Below are positions 1 to 8,132 of a stretch of 64,000 nt of DNA, one piece after another. The position numbers and the translations under genes are program-made. Positions within the stretch are counted from its first letter, which is position 1, and the number at the start of each line of letters is the position of its first letter. This stretch comes from Bog-756 sp963704615 (GTDB lineage: Bacteria > Actinomycetota > Acidimicrobiia > Acidimicrobiales > RAAP-2): contig OY969923.1 in assembly GCA_963704615.1 (NCBI GenBank), positions 1,302,001 through 1,366,000 of the forward strand, given 5' to 3'. The notes under the pieces were generated by a model, which saw only the letters and a list, made by a program, of their open reading frames with translations, was not told the origin of the DNA and searched no databases.

Positions 1-4
1 TGGT

Positions 5-29
5 GCTCGACGACAACACTTCGTCGAGC
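5..29. other. Short hairpin at left edge
   Basis: A 9-bp perfect inverted repeat, GCTCGACGA (5-13) and TCGTCGAGC (21-29), encloses a 7-base loop. There is no T-run on either side, so a classical intrinsic terminator is not supported. It may end a transcript that enters from left of the window. Confidence 0.4.
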
Positions 30-122
30 GGTCGGGGAGTCGGCCGTCAGGAAAGGCGGATGCCCCCTTCGGCGAGGTGGCGAGGTCGACAGGTCTTGTG
101 AGGTCGACCCCGGTAGTTCTCA

Positions 123-212
123 TTCGCGAAATTGGCCAAATTATCGACTGCAGGCGATAATTGAAGCCGAGGAAAAATCGAGGCCAGTCGATAATTTGGC
201 CAATTTCGCGAA
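123..212. repeat. Perfect 28-bp inverted repeat, AT-rich
   Basis: The left arm (123-150, beginning TTCGCGAAATTGGCCAAA) and the right arm (185-212, ending CCAATTTCGCGAA) are exact reverse complements over 28 bases. The loop between them is 34 bases (151-184). The arms are much richer in A and T than the surrounding DNA, and the central TTGGCCAA is itself palindromic. It lies just past the 3' end of the DinB-like gene. It could be a miniature transposable element (MITE), a repetitive palindromic element or a strong hairpin terminator. No transposase or obvious target-site duplication is visible. Confidence 0.75.
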
Positions 213-265
213 ACAGAAGTACACGCGGGCACCAGCCGTGGCCGGTCGGCCCCAAGGCTCGAACC

Positions 266-286
266 GGGCTCAGGGCTCAGGGCTCA
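266..286. repeat. 7-bp tandem repeat x3 across a stop codon
   Basis: GGGCTCA is repeated three times without mismatch. The middle copy contains the stop codon (277-279, minus strand) of the DinB-like gene. Confidence 0.8.
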
Positions 287-792
287 GCGACCCGGAGAGT
301 CTGTTCGATGTCCCAGTGATGATGGAAGGCATCGTGGGCGTTGGCGAGCACCACGTCGGGCAGTGTCAGCTCGCCGCGGTCGGGGTGGATGATCACGACT
401 CCCGTCCGCCGGGTCCGTCCGACCGCGTGCTGCCAGCTGGCCACTGACCGGGTCAAGGACCACTGCGCGGCCTGCAGAGGGATTCGGGTGTACCCCCTTG
501 CCTGAGCCAACGCATTCTCGTCGTAACCGCCCACCACCGGTGACGCGCCGGCGGCAATTCCGGCCAGACGCTCCGCCCAGATCCTCAGGTTGTCCCCGAC
601 GTGGCAGACGTATGCCGTGACCGACCACTCGAGCTCAGGATGTCGCTCGTCACCGGTGGCTCCGTCGAGCAGACGGGCGTACGCACTCGGAAGCCTGGAG
701 ACGAACATGGTGGCTCCGCCCATTCCGGTGGTCCACGAGTATCCACACTGGCGACATGGATCCCCATAAGTCGCAGAAGCCCAGTCGTTCAC
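277..792 (-). CDS. DinB-like / mycothiol-dependent maleylpyruvate isomerase-fold protein
   Basis: 171-aa protein with the look of the DinB four-helix-bundle superfamily. An N-terminal helix holds a histidine (AYVCHVGDNLRIW), and a C-terminal NAHDAFHHHWDI segment supplies the other metal-ligand-like histidines. Members of this family are often thiol-dependent transferases or have unknown substrates, and nothing here fixes the substrate. The GTG start is preceded by CACAAT (799-804) with a 6-base gap and no Shine-Dalgarno sequence, suggesting a leaderless mRNA. The gene stands alone between the inverted repeat at 123-212 and the VOC gene on the same strand. A shorter start at an internal ATG is possible. 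Confidence 0.65.
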   Translation of the reverse strand: MNDWASATYGDPCRQCGYSWTTGMGGATMFVSRLPSAYARLLDGATGDERHPELEWSVTAYVCHVGDNLRIWAERLAGIAAGASPVVGGYDENALAQARGYTRIPLQAAQWSLTRSVASWQHAVGRTRRTGVVIIHPDRGELTLPDVVLANAHDAFHHHWDIEQTLRVAEP

Positions 793-798
793 CTCGTG

Positions 799-804
799 AT
801 TGTG
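799..804 (-). promoter_or_regulatory. Possible leaderless -10 box for the DinB-like gene
   Basis: CACAAT on the minus strand ends 6 bases before the GTG at 792. It differs from the TANNNT boxes elsewhere in the window by its first base. The same hexamer and gap precede the gene at 50461. Confidence 0.35.
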
Positions 805-838
805 CCACCCCCAGCCACCGGTCGTCTTGGGCGCTTCG

Positions 839-1222
839 TCACTCCTCGATGGCGTAGGCGGTGGCGTGCTTCGGTTGGTACAGACCGATCTCGCCTGCTC
901 CCGGCACCCGGAGGCGGATGATCAGGCCGAATCCCTGATCCTCCACCGGCGTGGTGAATTCGACACCCTTGGCTTTGAGATCAGCAACCGTGGCCTCCAG
1001 GTCATCGCACATGAGGTAGAGCTCGTGCCGGCCACTGGGCGCCCCGGAATTCGGGTCGTCCGGCTGGCCCGCAGGATGGATACCGAGCTCGGCCGGCGGC
1101 AGCTTGAAGATGAGCCATCCCCCATGGGCGTCGACAAAAGGAAATTCCAGGGTGTCCCTGAAGAACGCCCGAGCCTGGTCGGCGCCCTCCGCGTAGATGA
1201 TGGCGTGGGTACTGGTGATCAT
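839..1222 (-). CDS. VOC-superfamily (glyoxalase/bleomycin-resistance fold) protein
   Basis: 127-aa single-domain protein with the paired beta-alpha-beta-beta-beta modules of the vicinal oxygen chelate fold: an N-terminal ITSTHAIIYA...ARAFFRDTLEFP strand/helix, then HELYLMCDDLEATVADLKAKGVEF and a C-terminal GEIGLYQP strand. Candidate metal ligands are His in THAII, His in RHELYL and Glu in GEIGLY. These are the usual VOC positions, so a metal-dependent lyase or dioxygenase activity is possible. I chose the ATG at 1222 because the fold starts there. An in-frame upstream start at 1282 would add 20 residues of low-complexity sequence. It is divergent from the serine hydrolase that follows. Confidence 0.7.
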   Translation of the reverse strand: MITSTHAIIYAEGADQARAFFRDTLEFPFVDAHGGWLIFKLPPAELGIHPAGQPDDPNSGAPSGRHELYLMCDDLEATVADLKAKGVEFTTPVEDQGFGLIIRLRVPGAGEIGLYQPKHATAYAIEE

Positions 1223-1343
1223 GAAGATCAGGCTGCCACTTTCACCCTCCGCCGACGAATTTCCCGCTCGCACTCGGGCCACACGTGGGCCTCGGGATCT
1301 GCACCCGGTCCTCCGAGATCAAGAGGAGGGCGCTGCGCGATGC

Positions 1344-2432
1344 TTGACAGCCGTGACCCGTCCTCCGGAGGCGCCTCTGCATCCCCTTCCTCGGCAGGCG
1401 CTCGATGTGCCTTGGCCGGGGACCGACTGGCAACACGGCGAACTCCCCGCCGGCATTGAACTCGACGCCCTCGTCGAGGAGGCCTTCGACCCTGCCGGCC
1501 CGCTGAACCAGACCTACGCCATGGTCGTCGTCCACCGGGGCCGACTCGTCTTCGAGCGCTACGGCGGTCTGCTGCCCCAGTGGGACAAGCCGGGAAAGCC
1601 GGTTCGGCAGCAAACCCCGTTGCTGTCGTGGTCGATGGCCAAGTCCCTCCTCCATGCCGTGGTCGGCATGCTGGTGGCCGAAGGGAGGCTGGCGCTCGAT
1701 GCGCCCGCTCCGGTGCCCGAGTGGCGCGCCCCAGGCGATCCGCGTGGTGAGATCACCCTGCAACACCTCCTCGACATGCGTGACGGGCTCGAATTCAACG
1801 AGTCCTACGAGGACCCCGAAATCTCTGATGTCCTGCAGATGCTGTTTGGGCGGGGTCAGGCCGACATGGCCGCGTTCGCCGCCGACCGGCCGTTGGCCGC
1901 CCCTCCCGGTACCCGGTTCAACTACTCGAGCGGCACCAGCAACGTGATCTCGGGCATCGTCGCCCGCGAACTGGGACCCGGTGAGGCCTACAGACAGTTC
2001 CTCGACGACCGCCTGTTCGGTCCCCTGGGAATGACCTCGGCCACCGCGACCTTTGATGCGGCGGGCACCTGGGTGGCGGCGTCGTATGCCTACGCAACCG
2101 CCCGGGACTTCGCCCGCTTCGGCCTCTTTTATCTACGCGACGGGCTGTGGGAGGACCAGCTGCTGCTTCCCACCGGCTGGGTCGACCATGGCCGGCGGCC
2201 TCGATCCGTCGACCCCGACGGCGGCGACTATTACGGCTCGCACTGGTGGACTCGCGACAACCCACGCGGCACGTTCTGGGCCGCTGGCCATGACGGGCAG
2301 TACATCGATATCTGCCCCGACCTCGACCTGGTGCTGGTCCGGATGGGACGGACTGACGCCGAAAACTCCGAGGAACTCAAAGGTTGGCGCACCCGGGTGA
2401 TCGAGGCGTTTGATCCCGGCGGACATTTGTAG
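1344..2432 (+). CDS. Serine hydrolase of the class C beta-lactamase / esterase fold
   Basis: About 362 aa. The catalytic elements of the penicillin-binding-protein-like fold are present: SMAK (the SxxK nucleophile/base pair) in LLSWSMAKS, a YSS motif in FNYSSGTSN, and GHDGQ replacing the KTG box near the C-terminus. These are typical of esterases, D-amino peptidases and 6-aminohexanoate-dimer-hydrolase-like enzymes. No signal peptide is seen. The start is uncertain: AAGAGGAGGG (1321-1330) is an excellent ribosome-binding site. The nearest in-frame starts are TTG at 1344 and GTG at 1353, and the frame stays open back to 1197. An ATG at 1340 has ideal spacing but is out of frame. Confidence 0.75.
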   Translation: MTAVTRPPEAPLHPLPRQALDVPWPGTDWQHGELPAGIELDALVEEAFDPAGPLNQTYAMVVVHRGRLVFERYGGLLPQWDKPGKPVRQQTPLLSWSMAKSLLHAVVGMLVAEGRLALDAPAPVPEWRAPGDPRGEITLQHLLDMRDGLEFNESYEDPEISDVLQMLFGRGQADMAAFAADRPLAAPPGTRFNYSSGTSNVISGIVARELGPGEAYRQFLDDRLFGPLGMTSATATFDAAGTWVAASYAYATARDFARFGLFYLRDGLWEDQLLLPTGWVDHGRRPRSVDPDGGDYYGSHWWTRDNPRGTFWAAGHDGQYIDICPDLDLVLVRMGRTDAENSEELKGWRTRVIEAFDPGGHL

Positions 2433-2497
2433 GCTCGACGGCTCCCTCGGGGTGACTGACCGGTGGGGTGTTGCGCCGCTCCGATCCTGCCTCGCCC

Positions 2498-3058
2498 CTA
2501 CGCCCCTTCCCACAGGCCGACGGGTGCCTGGCCCAGACGGTAATGGCCGGGTTGCCTCGTGCCGGATGTCGCCTTCTCCATGCGGGCCGTCATACCCGGG
2601 GTCAACACCCCGGCACTGATCATCTCGATGAACGTAGACGTGGCGTTGCCCACATCGAAGAAATCACGCTGCCAGCTCCACTTGAATTCGCCGGCGTAAT
2701 GGAACCAGCTTCCCCCGAGGCCCGCGATCTCGTAGTGGCTCCCGTCGGGCCGGGTGGCATCGGCGATCTGCCGCCACAGTCCGAGCACCTCGCCCTGGAC
2801 GTCGTCGATGAGCACGTGCTGGTAGGGGTAGATCCAGCCTCCCAAACCCTCCATCTCGGTGCCCAGGGCATACTCCCGGATCTCGTCCCGCCCGACAGCC
2901 ATGAATTCGTCATTGGGGCCGACGTTCCATCCGTAGGTGGCATCGTCGGTGTACATGTCGGCCATGGGCGCCCAATCGAGCTGCTCCTCACAGCGCCGGT
3001 TGATGTCCAACCACCGCTGCATCATCTCTTCGAGCTCGCTTCGTGGGAATGACGACAT
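2498..3058 (-). CDS. NTF2-like (SnoaL/ketosteroid-isomerase fold) protein
   Basis: 186 aa. The N-terminal helix (MMQRWLDINRRCEEQLDWAPMADMYTDDATYGWNVG, quoted in parts: DWAPMADMYTDDA) and the cone-shaped beta-sheet sequence that follows are typical of the NTF2-like superfamily, which includes ketosteroid isomerases, SnoaL cyclases and dehydratases. It lies 3 bases downstream of the ferredoxin gene and is probably the last gene of the P450 operon. In M. tuberculosis, from memory, an NTF2-like protein (Rv0760c) is encoded close to the CYP51/ferredoxin pair, which strengthens the functional link. Its substrate is unknown. Confidence 0.7.
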   Translation of the reverse strand: MSSFPRSELEEMMQRWLDINRRCEEQLDWAPMADMYTDDATYGWNVGPNDEFMAVGRDEIREYALGTEMEGLGGWIYPYQHVLIDDVQGEVLGLWRQIADATRPDGSHYEIAGLGGSWFHYAGEFKWSWQRDFFDVGNATSTFIEMISAGVLTPGMTARMEKATSGTRQPGHYRLGQAPVGLWEGA

Positions 3059-3061
3059 GGA

Positions 3062-3259
3062 CTACTCCTTCTCGATGATGCGCAGAGCGGACGTCGGGCA
3101 GAAGCGCACGGCAGACTCGACTTCGGCCCGTAGCGGCTCGTCGGGTGTCTCGTCGAGAATGGTCACAGTGGCATTTTTGGCCAATTCGAAGACCGTCGGC
3201 GCCTCGGACTCGCACACACCGTGCCCTTGACAGAGATCGAGGTCCACCGTCACCCGCAT
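3062..3259 (-). CDS. [3Fe-4S]-type ferredoxin, P450 partner
   Basis: 65 aa, the usual size of actinobacterial P450 ferredoxins. Only three cluster cysteines are present: C10 and C16 in CQGHGVC (CxxHxxC, with His in place of the second cysteine) and C54 in RFCPTSAL. This pattern is known for [3Fe-4S] or [3Fe-4S]/[4Fe-4S]-interconvertible ferredoxins that pass electrons to cytochrome P450s. The ATG overlaps the P450 stop codon by one base (TGATG), so the two are probably translationally coupled. Confidence 0.9.
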   Translation of the reverse strand: MRVTVDLDLCQGHGVCESEAPTVFELAKNATVTILDETPDEPLRAEVESAVRFCPTSALRIIEKE

Positions 3260-4656
3260 CAGCGAGCCGGTTCGTCAGGGGCCTGTGGCCCACCGTCGAC
3301 CTTGCCTCGGTAGCGCACCACACAGGGCTGTTGCAGTTGGACGACCATCTTCGAATGGTCGTTGCGGTAGGTGTCCGAAGGTTGGGCGAGCTCGAAATCC
3401 CACTGTCGGAGAAGAACCGAGAAGATGGCTTTGAGCTGCATCATGGCGAAAGCGGCACCGACGCAGCGGTGGCGGCCGGCGCCGAAGGGGATCCAGGTCC
3501 ATGGGTTGGAGCGGTCTTCTTCGCGAGGGGCGATGTAGCGCTCCGGTCTGAAGGCGTCGGCATCGGGGAAGTCCTCGGCGATTCGGTTGGAGACCGCAGG
3601 GCTGGTCCCCACCATCTGCCCGGCCTGAATGGTGAATCCGTCGACGTCGAGATCCTCTTTGGCCACCCGCAGGAGCAGGATCAGTGGCGGATGGAGGCGC
3701 AGAGCCTCCTTGATGGCCGACTCCAGATGGGGCATCTCACGCAGAGCTTGGTAACTGACCTCGGCTCCTTCGACAGAGAGCTCCCTGAGCTCACGCTCGA
3801 CCGCATCGAAATCGGCGGGGTGACGGAGCAGCTCGATCAGCGTCCACGCTGCCGTGCCCGAAGTGGTGTGGTGACCGGCGAACATCATCGAGATGAACAT
3901 GCCGGTGACGATGTCGGCCGAAAACCGCGGGGTCCCATCCTCCTCGGTGATGGACATCAGCACGTCGAGGAGATCGCGGTCGTCATCGCCTGACGGGGGA
4001 CTGCTCGCCCTGCGGGCCATGATCTCTTCGACGAGGACCACCAGTCCCCTGCGCGCCGCGTCCCGGCGTCGGAAACTTTCGATCGGCGCATACGGATCGA
4101 CATAGGCGATGGCATCGGTGCCCTGTTCGAGATCGTGGTACAGCTCAGCGAATCGCTTGTCCAACTCGTCGCGGAACCGTTTCCCGATCAGGCAGGCTGA
4201 CGACGTGTAGATGGTCAGTTCGGCGAACCAGTCGAGGAGGTCGATCTCGCCCTGATCGGTCCATCCGGCCACCATCTGCTCCACCTCGGTGGCGATGGTC
4301 GCGGCGTGACCGCGCATGAACTTGTCCCGCAGAGCTTGGTTGTGAAGCATCTCGCGGCGGCGTTCGGGCGGTGCGTCGAAGACCACCCCTTCCCCGAAGA
4401 CCGGTGTCATGAACGGGTAGGCCTCGGCCTGGTCGAGAATCTCCTCGGGGGCACGGAAGAAGACCTCGTTCGCCTCCGATCCGGTCAGGAGCACCACGTC
4501 CCGATCGGCCAACCGGAACACTCCCACGTCGCCGCACTCGGCCCGGACCCGCTTGAGCAGCGCGATCGGATCGACCCGCAGCTCTTCCAGGTGTCCATTC
4601 TCACCAGCGCCACCCGATACCCGGGGTGGCTCCCGTCGATCCACGGCGATGGTCAT
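3259..4656 (-). CDS. Cytochrome P450, CYP51-like
   Basis: 465 aa. P450 landmarks are present: the I-helix FAGHHTTSGTA, the K-helix ExxR (ESAIKEALRLHPP) and the heme loop FGAGRHRCVG with Cys398 as thiolate ligand. The AGHH I-helix and the B-C region PFMTPVFGEGVVFDAPPERR are characteristic of CYP51 (sterol 14-alpha-demethylase) rather than ordinary bacterial P450s. Neighbours (ferredoxin, SDR, second P450, TetR) match the order I recall around M. tuberculosis Rv0763c-Rv0767c. No sterol-synthesis genes are in the window, so the real substrate may be an imported sterol or another terpenoid. The stop overlaps the ferredoxin ATG and the start overlaps the SDR stop. Confidence 0.88.
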   Translation of the reverse strand: MTIAVDRREPPRVSGGAGENGHLEELRVDPIALLKRVRAECGDVGVFRLADRDVVLLTGSEANEVFFRAPEEILDQAEAYPFMTPVFGEGVVFDAPPERRREMLHNQALRDKFMRGHAATIATEVEQMVAGWTDQGEIDLLDWFAELTIYTSSACLIGKRFRDELDKRFAELYHDLEQGTDAIAYVDPYAPIESFRRRDAARRGLVVLVEEIMARRASSPPSGDDDRDLLDVLMSITEEDGTPRFSADIVTGMFISMMFAGHHTTSGTAAWTLIELLRHPADFDAVERELRELSVEGAEVSYQALREMPHLESAIKEALRLHPPLILLLRVAKEDLDVDGFTIQAGQMVGTSPAVSNRIAEDFPDADAFRPERYIAPREEDRSNPWTWIPFGAGRHRCVGAAFAMMQLKAIFSVLLRQWDFELAQPSDTYRNDHSKMVVQLQQPCVVRYRGKVDGGPQAPDEPAR

Positions 4657-5498
4657 GAGCTCTTCTCTCCTTCGTAGGCGGCGTCGGCTTCATCGCCTCC
4701 GTCAGCCCGGTGGGCCGGGATCGGCGGAGTGATCGGGGCTTCCGGCTGCAGTTCGACGATAGAGGCGTGGGTGCCCCGGGGAAGGGTGATGGCGGCCACG
4801 ATGGCCTGGGCCACTCCGGTGGGCCGCATGAAATTCGAGTGCCGGGCGAACCCCCACGCCGACCACTGCTCGATGACACCGGCGGTGACGTCGGGGTCCC
4901 AGTCCATACCCATGCCGGTCAGCGTCGGCCCCGGGCGCACGATGGTGGCCCGCACCCCGGTCCCTTCGAGCTCCATCTGCAATGACCGGACGTAGCCCTC
5001 GAGACCCCACTTGGAGGTGACGTAGGCGGCCATGGCCGGCCGGGGCCGCACGACCACGTCGGAGGTGACGAACACGATGTCGCCGCGCCGCCGCTCGACC
5101 ATGGCCGGGGCCAGTGCCCACACCACCCGATGGGTGCCGATCACGTTGACGCCGATCACTTCTTCGAAGGCCTCCGGTGCGGTGTCGAGCACTGCGCCGG
5201 CCACGTTCTGGGCCGCATTCGACACCAGGATCTCGACCGTTCCCAGGACGTCGATGGCGGCCGCCGCGAAACGCTTCACCGAGTCACCGTCGGCCAGGTC
5301 CAGATGGATGGCAGAGGCGTCACCCCCGGATGCCCGGATGCCCGCGGCGGCCTCCTCGCACTCAGCCACCCGTCGGGCGCCGAGGACCACGGGGTGGCCG
5401 AGCGAGGCGAGGGCCTCGGCGGCGGCCCGACCGATGCCCGACGAGGCTCCGGTGACCACGGCCGGCCGGCGTTCGGGGTTGTCTGCGAAGCGGGGCAT
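4653..5498 (-). CDS. Short-chain dehydrogenase/reductase (SDR)
   Basis: 281 aa. The NAD(P)-binding motif is TGASSGIG near the N-terminus. NAAQ follows in the central strand, then the active-site YVTSK (YxxxK), with serine and threonine in FVTSD just before it. The GARR sequence after strand 2 suggests NADP(H) preference. It starts by overlapping the second P450 gene by one base and ends over the first P450 start (ATGA), so it is a tightly coupled operon member. The likely role is oxidation or reduction of an alcohol or ketone made by the P450s. Confidence 0.85.
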   Translation of the reverse strand: MPRFADNPERRPAVVTGASSGIGRAAAEALASLGHPVVLGARRVAECEEAAAGIRASGGDASAIHLDLADGDSVKRFAAAAIDVLGTVEILVSNAAQNVAGAVLDTAPEAFEEVIGVNVIGTHRVVWALAPAMVERRRGDIVFVTSDVVVRPRPAMAAYVTSKWGLEGYVRSLQMELEGTGVRATIVRPGPTLTGMGMDWDPDVTAGVIEQWSAWGFARHSNFMRPTGVAQAIVAAITLPRGTHASIVELQPEAPITPPIPAHRADGGDEADAAYEGEKSS

Positions 5499-6691
5499 CA
5501 GCGCATGGTCACCGTGGTCGGCAGAGCAGACAGGCCGCGCACGTTGATGGAGTGGACCCGCTCGATACCGTCGGGATCGACGTCATAGGAGGAGACCCGC
5601 TTGGTGAGCTCGGCCAGGCCCAGCCGCGCCTCCATCCGGGCCATCGGGGCCCCCATGCAGAAGTGGCGGCCACTCCCGAAGCTGACCAGTCGGGAGGTGT
5701 CCCGGTCGAGGTCGTAGCGATCAGCGTCCGGGAAGACCTCCTCGTCGCGGTTGGCCGAGCCGATCAACAGCAGGACCCGGTCACCGGCGGGAATGGTCGA
5801 GCCGCGGATGGGGAGGTCGGTACGCGCCACCCGCAGGAGCATCTGGGTCGAGGTGTCGAACCGCAGCGTCTCCTCGATCCAGTCCGCCACCCGTCTCGGA
5901 CCGTCGAAGGCCTTGGCCCGCTGCTCAGGATGGCGCCAGGCCCAGTACCAGGCGTTGCCCAAAAGCTTGGTGGTCGTCTCGTTGCCGGCCACGACCATCA
6001 AGAAGAGGAAGGCGACGATCTCCTCGTCCGAGAGCCTGTCGCCGTCGATCTCCGCCTCCAGCAGCGCCGAGGTGAGGTCGTCCCGGGCGTGGGCTCGCCG
6101 CTCGTCCACCATCCCCTGGTAGTAATCGGCCAGGGTGAAGGCGGCGTCCATGCCCGCCTGCGGCACGTCGAACACACCGTCCTCGCGGTGGACGACGAGA
6201 TCGGCCAGGCGACGGATCTCCTCCCGGTCCGTCGGGGGCACCCCCACCAGCTCGGAGATCACATCCATGGGCAGCTTGCCCGCGAAGTCGGTGACGAAGT
6301 CGAACGTGCCCTTCTCCAGGGCCGGTTCGAGGTGGGAGATGGCGATGGCCCGGATCCGGTCCTCCATCTGGGCCACCTTCGACGGGGTGAAGCCCTTGCC
6401 CACCAGCGAGCGCATCCGGGTATGGCGCGGGGGGTCGAGGGCGAGGAACGACATCACCTTGTGCGCGTCGGGAGTGAAGGCGCTCGGATCGAGGGAGACG
6501 CCGTACGAGTTGGAGAATCCGTCGACGTTGCGGAAGGCGGCCAGCACGTCGTCGTGGCGGGAGAGGGCCCAGAAGTCGAGATCCTGGTTGCGGTAGACTG
6601 GAGTTTCCGCCCGCAACCGGGCATAGATCGGGTAGGGGTCCTCGTGGATCTCGTAGGCGTAGGGGCTGTAGGTGATCGGCTCGGTTGTCAT
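5498..6691 (-). CDS. Cytochrome P450 (class I, bacterial)
   Basis: 397 aa, the usual size of soluble bacterial P450s. The I-helix is VVAGNETTTKLL, the ExxR motif is EETLR, and the heme loop is FGSGRHFCMG with Cys345. A DPPRHTRMRSLVGKGFTP segment typical of the C-helix binds a heme propionate. By position between the SDR and the TetR gene it corresponds to CYP123 in the mycobacterial CYP51 locus, although family number cannot be assigned by eye. It probably receives electrons from the ferredoxin encoded in the same operon. Confidence 0.88.
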   Translation of the reverse strand: MTTEPITYSPYAYEIHEDPYPIYARLRAETPVYRNQDLDFWALSRHDDVLAAFRNVDGFSNSYGVSLDPSAFTPDAHKVMSFLALDPPRHTRMRSLVGKGFTPSKVAQMEDRIRAIAISHLEPALEKGTFDFVTDFAGKLPMDVISELVGVPPTDREEIRRLADLVVHREDGVFDVPQAGMDAAFTLADYYQGMVDERRAHARDDLTSALLEAEIDGDRLSDEEIVAFLFLMVVAGNETTTKLLGNAWYWAWRHPEQRAKAFDGPRRVADWIEETLRFDTSTQMLLRVARTDLPIRGSTIPAGDRVLLLIGSANRDEEVFPDADRYDLDRDTSRLVSFGSGRHFCMGAPMARMEARLGLAELTKRVSSYDVDPDGIERVHSINVRGLSALPTTVTMR

Positions 6692-7347
6692 CCGGCTCCT
6701 CCCACCCCCGTTCCCACCTCCGCTGCTGCCGTGGTCCTGTCCACCAACAGCTCGGCCGCCGAAGCGAGGAGACCCGGGATGTCGCCGTAGGGCATGTGGC
6801 CCATACCCGCGGCCAACAACGATCCCGAAAACGACGTCTCCAGCACCCGAACCACCAATGGATCTGTTCCGCTCCCGACGGCAACACCCAGTCGACGATG
6901 GATCTGGGCACCGATCCGGTCGCGCAAGTGCTTGACATCGGGGTTGGTGCTGAGCAGGGCCACCGTGCAGGCGTCAACCAGGTCGGGGCTGGCTGTGGTC
7001 AGTAGCACCATGTCCCGCACCGCGGCGCCGACCCGTTCGGGCATCGAGCCCACCGAGGGATCGACCGGGGGCAGGTCCTGCATCCGCCGCCACAGGACTT
7101 CGGCGAGGAGGTGATCCTTGGAGCTGAAGTAGTTGTAGGCGGTGGCCGGGGCCACCCCTGCTCGACGGGCGACGCTGCGCACGGTGAGCTTGTCGTAGCC
7201 GACCTCTTCGACCTCCTCGCTGGTGGCTCGCACCAGTTCCATGACCACCTCGGCTTGGCGCGGGCTCAGGCGCCTCCGGGTGGCCTCGAGGACATGGGGT
7301 TCAACAGACGCCGCCGGCTCGACCACGGCGGAGGGAGCTTCGGCCAC
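6688..7347 (-). CDS. TetR-family transcriptional regulator
   Basis: 219 aa. The helix-turn-helix lies at about residues 50-75: GYDKLTVRSVARRAGVAP followed by ATAYNYFSSKDHLL, a textbook TetR recognition segment. The C-terminal half is a helical ligand-binding region with no recognisable ligand signature. Its stop overlaps the start of the second P450 (ATGA), so the regulator is co-transcribed with the genes it probably controls. The 14-bp palindrome at 8106-8119 in the divergent promoter region is the best operator candidate. Confidence 0.85.
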   Translation of the reverse strand: MAEAPSAVVEPAASVEPHVLEATRRRLSPRQAEVVMELVRATSEEVEEVGYDKLTVRSVARRAGVAPATAYNYFSSKDHLLAEVLWRRMQDLPPVDPSVGSMPERVGAAVRDMVLLTTASPDLVDACTVALLSTNPDVKHLRDRIGAQIHRRLGVAVGSGTDPLVVRVLETSFSGSLLAAGMGHMPYGDIPGLLASAAELLVDRTTAAAEVGTGVGGAG

Positions 7348-7350
7348 TGC

Positions 7351-8100
7351 TCAGTCCTGGCCGAGCTCGGGGATATGCGGGGTGCCGTCGCGGATGGCCG
7401 GGAATTCGAAAGTCGCCGCCGTGGTCATCTTGGTCACCGCAGTGATATCCGCTTCGGGCAGAGTCTCGTTGTCATCGTCGATGACAACCTCCCAGCGGCA
7501 GTGCGGCCCATGATCAGAGGGAGCCCGAGGTGGTCGGTGGACGTGGCTGACGTGCGCCTTGGGATTGATGGACTGAGCGGTGACATCGAAAGTCCCGTCT
7601 TCGATGTGGTGGCACATGCCGGTGACCATCTTGTCGCCCCACGGCTCCGCATCCATCAAGGCGCCGCAGTAGGCCAACTCGAAGAAGCCGTGCTTCTCGT
7701 CGACCACCTCGTAACGCACGTCGAGATAATGGTGGGGAAAGCCAGGGTCGAGCTGAAGGACTTTGAAGATGGCCTCGACGTCGTCGCCCTCGACACCCAT
7801 GATCCTCCGCAGACGCTGCCCATAGACCGGGCTGGCCCCGCGCCACTCCTCGATGGCCAACCGTTCCATCTCCTCCATCCCGTGGGACATGCCGATGGCT
7901 GCGCACATCGAGCGGTCGAGGATGTGGACGGCCTGGGCGTACTCGCGCACCAGTCGGACCAGAGCCTCACGGGACAGATCCTCGTAACGGAAGTCGGCTT
8001 GGAAAGGGCCTGAGTAGTCGGGCAGGCCGTCGTCGCCGGCCTCATGTCGGGCGTCGGATCCGGCCGCTCCGGCCACCCCCTCCACGTTGCCGTCGTCCAT
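7351..8100 (-). CDS. Conserved protein of unknown function, first gene of the P450 operon
   Basis: 249 aa, soluble, acidic at both ends. I do not recognise the family with confidence. The core contains a Cys/His-rich stretch (AYCGAL, then MVTGMCHHIEDGTFD, then HVSHVHRPPR) that could bind a metal or hold catalytic residues. It loosely resembles the ATC-hydrolase-like family, but this is only a guess. It is the promoter-proximal gene, 3 bases upstream of the TetR gene. The ATG lies 8 bases after a TATAGT hexamer with no Shine-Dalgarno sequence, so the operon mRNA is likely leaderless. Confidence 0.6.
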   Translation of the reverse strand: MDDGNVEGVAGAAGSDARHEAGDDGLPDYSGPFQADFRYEDLSREALVRLVREYAQAVHILDRSMCAAIGMSHGMEEMERLAIEEWRGASPVYGQRLRRIMGVEGDDVEAIFKVLQLDPGFPHHYLDVRYEVVDEKHGFFELAYCGALMDAEPWGDKMVTGMCHHIEDGTFDVTAQSINPKAHVSHVHRPPRAPSDHGPHCRWEVVIDDDNETLPEADITAVTKMTTAATFEFPAIRDGTPHIPELGQD

Positions 8101-8104
8101 GGTG

Positions 8105-8132
8105 TTGGACTATAGTCCAGACACCTGTCCAA
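8105..8132. promoter_or_regulatory. Divergent promoter with perfect palindromic operator
   Basis: TGGACTATAGTCCA (8106-8119) is a perfect 14-bp palindrome. An outer pair, TTGGAC (8105-8110) and GTCCAA (8127-8132), forms a second inverted repeat. The palindrome contains TATAGT on both strands. On the minus strand it is an 18-base spacer from TTGTAT (8138-8133) and 8 bases from the ATG at 8100. On the plus strand it is an 18-base spacer from TTGCCG (8087-8092). A second plus-strand hexamer, TACAAT, lies at 8134-8139. A dimeric regulator bound here would block both directions. The TetR protein encoded at 6688-7347 is the obvious candidate. Confidence 0.6.

Noticed and set aside
123..212. Inverted repeat as the ends of a complete insertion sequence
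   Set aside because: Only 34 bases lie between the arms, too short for a transposase; no transposase fragment is found in the flanks.
5552..6790. A 412-codon plus-strand frame
   Set aside because: It is antisense to the second P450, which has all P450 motifs and is in an overlapping minus-strand operon.
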